From an uncultured Oscillospiraceae bacterium (lineage in GTDB: Bacteria > Bacillota > Clostridia > Oscillospirales > Oscillospiraceae), in contig CALWVS010000014.1 of NCBI GenBank assembly GCA_944385095.1, forward strand, positions 1 to 50,355: a DNA stretch of 50,355 nt, written 5' to 3'. The stretch's first letter is position 1. The number at the start of each line of letters is the position of its first letter. Below the pieces are notes generated by a model. It was given only the letters and a program-made list of their open reading frames with translations, ran no database searches and had not been told where the DNA came from. The translations under genes were made by a program, and so were the position numbers. This document shows positions 44,641 through 50,355 of the stretch, piece after piece.

Positions 44641-45855
44641 ATGGTGAATGTGGCAATTTTGGGATTTGGTACAGTAGGCTCTGGTGTAGCAGAGGTGCTT
44701 ACCACCAACAGCGACTTGATTGGACGACGAGTGGATGAACTGGTCAATCTGAAGTATATTTTGGATGTGAGAGACTTTCCTGGCAGTCCTTATGAACACT
44801 GTTTTGTCAAAGATTTTTCTGTGATTGAACAGGACCCAGAAGTGGATGTGGTGGTGGAGACCATTGGTGGAGCTACCATTGCATTGGAATTTACAACAAG
44901 AGCGTTAAAGGCTGGCAAAAGTGTGGTGTCCTCCAACAAAGAGCTGGTGGCAACCCATGGCTATGAACTGCTTCAGCTTGCCAGAGAACATGGAGTGAGT
45001 TATCTGTTTGAGGCAAGTGTGGGCGGCGGCATTCCCATTTTAAGACCTCTCACTGCCTGTCTGGCTGCCAATGAGTTCGACCAGATTACTGGCATTCTCA
45101 ATGGAACTACAAACTATATTTTAACTCGTATGATTCGAGCAGGATTGACTTTTGAACAGGCATTGAAAGAGGCACAGGACAATGGATATGCAGAAAAGGA
45201 CCCCACAGCGGATGTAGATGGACACGATGCCTGCCGTAAAATCTGCATTCTGGCAGCCCTTTCCTTTGGGGAGCATGTCTACCCCAATCAGGTGCCAACA
45301 GAGGGTATTCGCAACGTGACGCTGGCGGATGTGGCCTATGCGGATTCCTGTGGCTATAAGATTAAGTTGTTGGGACGTGCCATCCGACAGGAGGGTGGCA
45401 AAGTCTGTGCCTTTGTGGCTCCCCATCTGGTCCCATGCGAAAATCCGCTGGCTGGTGTGGAGGATGTATTTAATGCAGTGTCTGTCACTGGAAACGCAGT
45501 GGGAGATGTGATGTTCTATGGTCGTGGCGCAGGAAAGCTGCCCACTGCCTCTGCTGTGGTAGCAGATGTAATTGATATTGCAAAAGACAAAAAGAGAGAC
45601 CACCACAATCAGTGGGGACCTGGTCGTGAAGATTTGGTGGTATCCCCTGATATCCTCACCTCCCGCTGGTATATCCGTACCACTGCTTCTGTGGAGCAGC
45701 TCAGAAGTGCCTGTGGAGAGGTGCAGCCCTTGGCACGCAGTGGTGCTCCAGCGGGGGAAACTGCCTGCTTGACCCCACCTATGACAGAACCAGAGTTAAA
45801 AGAGCGGCTTTCTCATATAGAACTTCTGTCAAAACTACGTGTATTGTCGGAGTGA
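44641..45855 (+). CDS. hom: Homoserine dehydrogenase
   Basis: Reduces aspartate semialdehyde to homoserine for threonine and methionine synthesis. The 404-residue protein shows the NAD(P) motif AILGFGTVGSGVAEVL, SSNKELVATHG, the substrate region GGGIPILRPL with NGTTNYIL and the catalytic stretch AEKDPTADVDGHDACRK. A C-terminal ~85 residues (SRWYIRTTASVEQL onwards) look like a divergent ACT domain, so threonine feedback may be weak or altered. ATG 44641 follows GGAGTGAG. It lies 29 bases after the ACT gene and 73 bases before lysC, consistent with one operon. Confidence 0.95.
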   Translation: MVNVAILGFGTVGSGVAEVLTTNSDLIGRRVDELVNLKYILDVRDFPGSPYEHCFVKDFSVIEQDPEVDVVVETIGGATIALEFTTRALKAGKSVVSSNKELVATHGYELLQLAREHGVSYLFEASVGGGIPILRPLTACLAANEFDQITGILNGTTNYILTRMIRAGLTFEQALKEAQDNGYAEKDPTADVDGHDACRKICILAALSFGEHVYPNQVPTEGIRNVTLADVAYADSCGYKIKLLGRAIRQEGGKVCAFVAPHLVPCENPLAGVEDVFNAVSVTGNAVGDVMFYGRGAGKLPTASAVVADVIDIAKDKKRDHHNQWGPGREDLVVSPDILTSRWYIRTTASVEQLRSACGEVQPLARSGAPAGETACLTPPMTEPELKERLSHIELLSKLRVLSE

Positions 45856-45928
45856 ACCGGTGAAAGTCGGCAGACATAGAATAGAGAAAAATAGTTATGG
45901 TCCATGAACTGTTGGAGGGAGACACAAT

Positions 45929-47155
45929 ATGGCACTTATCGTACAGAAATTTGGCGGCAGCTCGGTGGCAAATGCAGATCGGGTGCGCAATGTGGCACGC
46001 ATTATCACAGAGACCTACCGCAAGGGACACAATGTAGTGGTTGTTCTGTCTGCACAGGGAGACACCACAGATGATTTGATTGAAAAGGCAAAAGAGCTGA
46101 ACCCACACGCTTCCAAGCGTGAGATGGACATGCTGTTGGCAACAGGGGAGCAGATTTCCATTTCCCTGTGTGCAATGGCGATTGAGGCAATGGGGTATCA
46201 GGTGGTATCCCTGACTGGCTGGCAGGCTGGTATGCACACCGATGCAGCCCACAGCAATGCCCGTATCAGACGTATTCAGACAGAGCGTATTCAGACAGAG
46301 CTGGATAAAAAGAAAATTGTTCTTGTGGCAGGCTTTCAGGGCATCAATCAATATGGTGATATTACTACATTGGGACGAGGCGGTTCTGATACCTCAGCTG
46401 TGGCATTGGCAGCGGCACTTCATGCAGATTTGTGCCAGATTTACACAGATGTGGATGGCGTGTATACAGCAGATCCACGCAGTGTGACTGGTGCAAGAAA
46501 GCTGGAAGAGATTACATTTGATGAGATGCTAGAACTGGCAAGTCTGGGCGCACAGGTACTGCACAATCGCTCTGTTGAGATGGCAAAGAGATATAATGTA
46601 AATCTGGAGGTGCTCTCCAGCTTTACTGGAAATCCTGGTACAAAGGTTAAGGAGGTAGTCAAGAGTATGGAAAAGACCCATGTGAGCGGTGTGGCTAAGG
46701 ATAAAGATGTAGCAAGAATTGCCCTGATTGGCTTGGCAGATGAGCCTGGTATTGCCTTTAAAATTTTCTCTCTGCTGGCAAAGCACAAAATCAATGTGGA
46801 CATTATTCTCCAGTCCATTGGTCGTGACAGCAGTAAAGATATCAGCTTTACTGTTGCTAGAGGAGACGCCGAGGAGGCAAAGAAAATTCTGGAGGAAAAT
46901 CAGCAGTACATTGGGTTCCAGTCTGTTGAGTTGAGTACCCATGTGGCAAAGGTGTCCATTGTAGGAGCTGGCATGATCAATAATCCTGGTGTGGCATGTA
47001 AGATGTTTGAAGCTCTTTCCAGTGCATCCATTAACATCAACATGATTTCTACCAGTGAAATTAAGGTTTCTGTGCTGGTAGATGAGCGGGATGCCGACCG
47101 TGCAGTGCAGGCAATTCATGACCGTTTCTTCTCTGAATTTGGAGGAAACAACTAA
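45929..47155 (+). CDS. lysC: Aspartate kinase
   Basis: Phosphorylates aspartate, the first step to lysine, threonine and methionine. The 408-residue protein begins with the kinase signature VQKFGGSSVANADRVRN, then TLGRGGSDTSAVALAAAL and TDVDGVYTADPR, and ends with two ACT domains (ALIGLADEPGIAFKIF and SIVGAGMINNPGVACKMF). Length and layout match the Bacillus LysC (aspartokinase II) type. An internal AAGGAGG and ATG (46649-46669) may also start a separate ~162-residue beta subunit with only the ACT domains, as in B. subtilis. The start at 45929 follows GTTGGAGGGAG. Terminator at 47169-47208. Confidence 0.96.
   Translation: MALIVQKFGGSSVANADRVRNVARIITETYRKGHNVVVVLSAQGDTTDDLIEKAKELNPHASKREMDMLLATGEQISISLCAMAIEAMGYQVVSLTGWQAGMHTDAAHSNARIRRIQTERIQTELDKKKIVLVAGFQGINQYGDITTLGRGGSDTSAVALAAALHADLCQIYTDVDGVYTADPRSVTGARKLEEITFDEMLELASLGAQVLHNRSVEMAKRYNVNLEVLSSFTGNPGTKVKEVVKSMEKTHVSGVAKDKDVARIALIGLADEPGIAFKIFSLLAKHKINVDIILQSIGRDSSKDISFTVARGDAEEAKKILEENQQYIGFQSVELSTHVAKVSIVGAGMINNPGVACKMFEALSSASININMISTSEIKVSVLVDERDADRAVQAIHDRFFSEFGGNN
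46649..46669 (+). promoter_or_regulatory. Internal ribosome binding site and start for a lysC beta subunit
   Basis: AAGGAGG (46649-46655) lies 11 bases before ATG 46667, in frame inside lysC at codon 247. The product would be 162 residues, the two ACT domains. B. subtilis LysC has a similar in-frame internal start giving a beta subunit of about the same size. The spacing is a little long, so efficiency is uncertain. Confidence 0.55.
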
Positions 47156-47168
47156 TTAAAATAGAATG

Positions 47169-47208
47169 ACAGGGGGTTTTTCAAGGAGAAAAACCCCCTG
47201 TTTTTTTA
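47169..47208 (+). terminator. Terminator of the hom-lysC operon
   Basis: A perfect 14-base stem, ACAGGGGGTTTTTC (47169-47182) with its complement (47188-47201), then seven T residues. Confidence 0.95.
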
Positions 47209-47314
47209 TGTATAGAATGTGGTAGATTTGGTATGATAAAGGTATAGAATGGAAGTTAAATTTTTAAAAAACTTTAAATTTTTCCATATTTATGTATTTT
47301 ACCGGATTTATGGC

Positions 47315-47343
47315 TTGCAAAAAAATAAGATATCTGATAGAAT
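47315..47343 (+). promoter_or_regulatory. Promoter of the 47.4-kb membrane protein gene
   Basis: TTGCAA (47315-47320), 17-base spacer, TAGAAT (47338-47343). Confidence 0.7.
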
Positions 47344-47425
47344 GTTAACCTGACTGGATGATCGGTGCATATGACGTTGTCTATCCAAAGGGATTGAGAC
47401 GAACAGGCAAGGAGAATCAAAAAAG

Positions 47426-48175
47426 ATGAATTATCATGAAAAAGAGGTACAACGGCGAAAAGAGGATCAGGACTTTAACCGCTCTTTAGTATGGGTGGGA
47501 GTGTTCCTCGTCATAGAGTTTTTGCTGGTGTTGGTCAATCGAACCTATATCAATTATCAGCTCACAACAGAAAGTGTTAATTTGGCAACTACGGTACACA
47601 GTGTCCTGCAATATGGCAAATGGGTGATGCTTGCAGTGGCTGTAGGTTGTGCTGTGTGGGCAATTTTTTTATGGAGACAGAAAAAAGCAATGGGGCTTCA
47701 AATGTCTGTGACCATTGTGTTTGCTGTCCTATTTGCCTGTATCCAGATTGTGCTGGCATTTCAGGACGCAGGAATTCAGATGTTATTTTGGATGGTGCCT
47801 GCCTGTGCTGGACTGGCATTGGTCTATTATCTCTACCAGCGTGAATTTTTTGTCTGTGCATTGGCAAGTAGCTTTGGTATTATGGGGCTTTGGTTTATTC
47901 GCAATGCAGGTGCAAGAAACTATTGGGTTGCCTTGTGTGTGGTTGGTATTGTGCTCATAGCTGGAGTCGTTTTCTGGATGAGACGGAGTGGATCAAGTGC
48001 TGAAAATCAAAAAGAAAGCAGCAGTTATTTGCTAATGGGACTGAGCTGTGTGGTTAGTATTGCGGTCATGGGGCTGTCTGTTCTGGTTGGAAGCACGGTA
48101 GCATACTATCTCATTTATGCTATGATTGCATGGTTGTTTGCACTGCTTGTCTATTATACCGTGAAAATGATGTAA
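47426..48175 (+). CDS. Polytopic membrane protein of unknown function
   Basis: A 249-residue protein with a basic/acidic cytosolic N-terminus (KEVQRRKEDQD) and about seven hydrophobic segments. I do not recognise the family. AAGGAG lies 11 bases before the ATG at 47426, a long spacing. It has its own promoter and a strong terminator, so it is monocistronic. Confidence 0.75.
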   Translation: MNYHEKEVQRRKEDQDFNRSLVWVGVFLVIEFLLVLVNRTYINYQLTTESVNLATTVHSVLQYGKWVMLAVAVGCAVWAIFLWRQKKAMGLQMSVTIVFAVLFACIQIVLAFQDAGIQMLFWMVPACAGLALVYYLYQREFFVCALASSFGIMGLWFIRNAGARNYWVALCVVGIVLIAGVVFWMRRSGSSAENQKESSSYLLMGLSCVVSIAVMGLSVLVGSTVAYYLIYAMIAWLFALLVYYTVKMM

Positions 48176-48180
48176 ATGAG

Positions 48181-48218
48181 GAACTGTAAACATGGTTTGA
48201 TGTGTTTACAGTTCTTTT
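48181..48218 (+). terminator. Terminator of the membrane protein gene
   Basis: GAACTGTAAACA (48181-48192) pairs perfectly with TGTTTACAGTTC (48202-48213), followed by TTTTTAT. Confidence 0.9.
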
Positions 48219-48266
48219 TATATGGTTCTTTACATAATCTTTATCGTATCTATATATTGAATCTGT

Positions 48267-48272
48267 TATAAT
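48267..48272 (+). promoter_or_regulatory. -10 element of the NhaP2/CvrA-type antiporter promoter
   Basis: TATAAT 27 bases before the start codon. No good -35 hexamer is found at 17 bases. Confidence 0.5.
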
Positions 48273-48299
48273 AGAAGAAAACAAAAAGGGGAATTGTGT

Positions 48300-49901
48300 A
48301 TGAATGAAGCATTGATTTTGATGGGCAGTGTGGTGATGATTTGTATTTTGCTCAATCGTGTGCTGGAAAAAATAGCAGTGCCATCCCTGCTGATTTTTTT
48401 GGCACTAGGTATGTGTTTCGGGGAAAATGGGCTGTTGAAAATTCATTTTAATGACTATGAATTTGTCAATATCATTTGTTCTACTTGCCTTATTTTTATT
48501 ATGTTTTATGGTGGTTTTGGAACGAATTTGAAAGAAGCAAGGTCAGTTTTGGTGCCTTCTGTGGTGTTGTCCACATTGGGAGTGGCAGGAACAGCAGGGC
48601 TGGTAGCTCTCTTTGTCCATTTTGTATTACATTTGCCATGGCTGGAGAGTTTGTTGATTGGCTCTGTGATTTCTTCTACAGATGCAGCCTCTGTTTTTAA
48701 TATCCTGCGTTCCAGAAAGCTGGCATTGAAGCATCACACAGACTCCCTGTTAGAGTTGGAATCTGGTTCCAATGACCCCATTTCCTATATGTTGACCACA
48801 GTGACATTGACCTTTATGGCAGGGCAGGAAGTTTCTGTGCCAGTGATGCTGGCAAAACAGCTTCTATTGGGGATTGGCTGTGGTATTTTGATGGGGGTTG
48901 TGGCAGTCTGGCTGCTGAAACGGGGTATTTTGACTACACAACAGAGCAGAACGGTATTTTTATTTGCTGTGATGTTGTTGGCATATGCACTTCCCTGTAT
49001 CGTGCAGGGAAATGGCTATTTGAGTGTATATCTGTGTGGTATTTGGATTGGTAACAGCAATCTGCCCCAAAAGCGGTATCTGGTTCACTTTTTTGATGTA
49101 GTAACAGATGTGGCACAGGTTATGATTTTCTTCCTGTTAGGTTTGTTGGTCACACCAGTGGAATTGCCTGCCGTTGTACTGCCAGCATTGTTTATTATGT
49201 TGTTCCTGACGTTGGTGGCAAGACCGGTGGCATCTGGTCTGTTATTGCTGCCCTTTCGCCCGTCCATAGGACAGATTGGAGTGGTATCCTGGGCAGGATT
49301 GCGGGGAGCGGCATCCATTGTGTTTGCCATATCAGCCGTACTAAGCCAAGTCAACACCACCTATAATCTGTACAATCTGGTATTTTGTATTGTCTTATTC
49401 TCCATTTCCATACAGGGCACTTTGTTACCCCAAGTATCAAAATTGCTTCATATGATTGATGCAACCGCAGATGTTGGCAAAACCTTTACAGACTATCAGG
49501 AGGAGAGTGACATCCATTTTGTGAAAATTCATCTGGGAGAGGGGCACCTTTGGTGTGGACAATCCCTGAAGGAAATTGGATTGCCCAGAGACTTACTGGT
49601 GGCGATGATTGTCCGCTCAGAGAACATGATTGTTCCCCATGGAGATACCGAACTGGAACAGGGTGATTTGTTGGTATTGGCAGCCAGAGCATTTGAGGAC
49701 AGAGAGCATATGACCCTTTCTGAAATTACCATTGAACGGGGTCATAAATGGGCAAATCATACTTTGGCAACACTGCCACAGGCAGATGGACAGCTTGTGA
49801 TTCTCATTAAGAGAGGCATGGAAACCATCATCCCAACGGGTAGTAGTTGGATTTTACCCAATGATAATCTTGTGGTAGCCCACACACAGGAAAAGGGATA
49901 G
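48300..49901 (+). CDS. NhaP2/CvrA-type cation:proton antiporter with RCK-C domains
   Basis: A 533-residue antiporter of the CPA1 NhaP2/CvrA group, which exports K+ or Na+ for H+. The first ~390 residues are about 12 membrane helices with the NhaP signatures SLLIGSVISSTDAASVF and LELESGSNDPISYMLT, whose aspartates bind the cation. The tail holds two TrkA-C/RCK-C-like domains (IHLGEGHLWCGQSLKEIGLP and VPHGDTELEQGDLLVLAA; then ITIERGHKWANHTL). In Bacillota, RCK-C domains of K+ transporters often bind c-di-AMP; this is not shown here. Start at ATG 48300 after AAGGGGA; a TTG at 48294 is less likely. Confidence 0.92.
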   Translation: MNEALILMGSVVMICILLNRVLEKIAVPSLLIFLALGMCFGENGLLKIHFNDYEFVNIICSTCLIFIMFYGGFGTNLKEARSVLVPSVVLSTLGVAGTAGLVALFVHFVLHLPWLESLLIGSVISSTDAASVFNILRSRKLALKHHTDSLLELESGSNDPISYMLTTVTLTFMAGQEVSVPVMLAKQLLLGIGCGILMGVVAVWLLKRGILTTQQSRTVFLFAVMLLAYALPCIVQGNGYLSVYLCGIWIGNSNLPQKRYLVHFFDVVTDVAQVMIFFLLGLLVTPVELPAVVLPALFIMLFLTLVARPVASGLLLLPFRPSIGQIGVVSWAGLRGAASIVFAISAVLSQVNTTYNLYNLVFCIVLFSISIQGTLLPQVSKLLHMIDATADVGKTFTDYQEESDIHFVKIHLGEGHLWCGQSLKEIGLPRDLLVAMIVRSENMIVPHGDTELEQGDLLVLAARAFEDREHMTLSEITIERGHKWANHTLATLPQADGQLVILIKRGMETIIPTGSSWILPNDNLVVAHTQEKG

Positions 49902-50032
49902 AATACAACTCCTATAAAGTAGATTATGCTGAAAAATGATGTGTTAGCTATGCAACATATCAATGTATAAACAAAATAGGAACCCCATTGATGTTCAGAT
50001 TGAACAGGTCCAGTAAAAATGGACAGTGACAA

Positions 50033-50075
50033 AACACCCCCTGATGTAGGAAAATAGACTATATCAGGGGGTGTT
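50033..50075 (+). promoter_or_regulatory. Hairpin that covers the transposase ribosome binding site
   Basis: AACACCCCCTGAT (50033-50045) pairs perfectly over 13 bases with ATCAGGGGGTGTT (50063-50075), with a 17-base loop. The 3' arm contains AGGGGGTG, the ribosome binding site of orfA, three bases before the ATG at 50079. A transcript entering from outside would hide the site. Confidence 0.8.
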
Positions 50076-50078
50076 ATT

Positions 50079-50355
50079 ATGAGCAAACGAAATTACACAC
50101 ACATACAGGCTCTGTTGCCTGAAATTAAGGCTATGTTGGCAGAAGGGAAGACACAGCGGGAAGTTGCAGAACATTATGGATTTAAGGATAAGTATGTGGT
50201 GAAACGATTGCTGACACGAGAACGAAGGAAAGAACGCAAGCTAGAGGTTGGAATCCTACCTCGTCCAAAAGGGAGACCACGGAAAGATGCCGTTCCTAGA
50301 GATATAGTAGCAGAACAGGCATATGAAATTCATCGTTTGCAGATGGAAAACAAAC
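50079..50355 (+). CDS. IS3-family transposase OrfA (partial)
   Basis: The first 92 codons of an IS3-family orfA, cut by the window edge. It has the N-terminal helix-turn-helix of this type (HIQALLPEIKAMLAEGKTQRE, then VAEHYGFKDKYVVKRLL), a highly basic stretch (RRKERKLE), RPKGRPRKDAVPRDIV and the start of the leucine-zipper region (EIHRLQMENK). OrfA binds the element ends; the catalytic OrfB, usually made by -1 frameshifting, would follow. The ribosome binding site is inside a hairpin that limits translation of read-through transcripts. Confidence 0.88.
   Translation, partial: MSKRNYTHIQALLPEIKAMLAEGKTQREVAEHYGFKDKYVVKRLLTRERRKERKLEVGILPRPKGRPRKDAVPRDIVAEQAYEIHRLQMENK

Larger units (their letters stand above)
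50001..50355 (+). mobile_element. Left part of an IS3-family insertion sequence
   Basis: The segment carries the start of an IS3-family orfA and its leader. The left boundary cannot be fixed: TGTTCAGATTGAACAGG near 49992 and GTCCAG-N5-TGGAC (50009-50024) are candidate terminal-repeat sequence, but the right end lies outside the window. Start coordinate is approximate. Confidence 0.6.

Overview
The window looks like a core chromosomal segment of a low-to-medium GC member of the Bacillota, most likely an anaerobic gut-type clostridium. I infer Oscillospirales-like from overall character; no 16S gene is present. Support comes from an oxygen-sensitive class III ribonucleotide reductase, a SAM-I riboswitch on metK, a zinc-ribbon form of ribosomal protein L28, ATP-dependent PEP carboxykinase, and Bacillota families such as DUF1292, YitT, UPF0735/ACT and DUF1275. 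Strong AGGAGG-type ribosome binding sites, TTGACA/TATAAT promoters and hairpin-plus-T terminators are easy to read throughout. Several starts below were moved downstream of the longest possible reading frame because the ribosome binding site or promoter requires it.

Layout. 1-4,450: tRNA-Gly, then nrdD-nrdG behind an NrdR-box promoter with a hairpin between the genes, a convergent LysR regulator and rpmB. 4,600-8,700: a methyl-cycle block (ahcY, two duplicated tiny membrane proteins, SAM riboswitch-metK) and deoC. 8,700-17,000: a CPA2-type antiporter, a YitT protein, a dCACHE chemoreceptor, tRNA-Ser, rsmA, pckA and a DUF1275 protein. 17,041-23,481: tRNA-Leu/tRNA-Phe on one side and tRNA-fMet/tRNA-Leu on the other enclose a minus-strand operon for an HscC-type Hsp70, a membrane-anchored J-like protein and a membrane-anchored DUF1266 protein, plus one unrecognised gene. 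23,700-32,700: a membrane protein, metG, a GNAT acetyltransferase, an RsmF-type rRNA methyltransferase, a second chemoreceptor, comF and mreB/mbl. 32,700-36,500: signalling genes (PilZ protein; an Hpt protein overlapping the regulatory region of a receiver-HD-GYP-like gene broken by an in-frame TGA) and an ArsB/NhaD-type transporter. 36,500-44,000: a UvrD/PcrA-type helicase, an extracytoplasmic parvulin foldase, a probable 6S RNA, a DUF1292 protein and a class A penicillin-binding protein. 44,100-50,000: the aspartate-pathway operon (ACT protein, hom, lysC), a membrane protein and an NhaP2/CvrA-type antiporter. The last ~280 bases are the start of an IS3-family transposase gene.

How parts work together. 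NrdR, LysR and SAM-riboswitch control are visible or implied for nucleotide and methionine metabolism. AhcY and MetK act at opposite ends of the SAM cycle. PilZ, Hpt and the HD-GYP-like regulator together with two chemoreceptors point to c-di-GMP and chemotaxis signalling, although no kinase, CheA or flagellar gene lies in the window.

The most unusual items are the HscC/J-like/DUF1266 chaperone operon set between two tRNA pairs, the in-frame TGA in the response regulator, the hairpin that hides the IS transposase ribosome binding site, the internal ribosome binding site in lysC, and the candidate 6S RNA.
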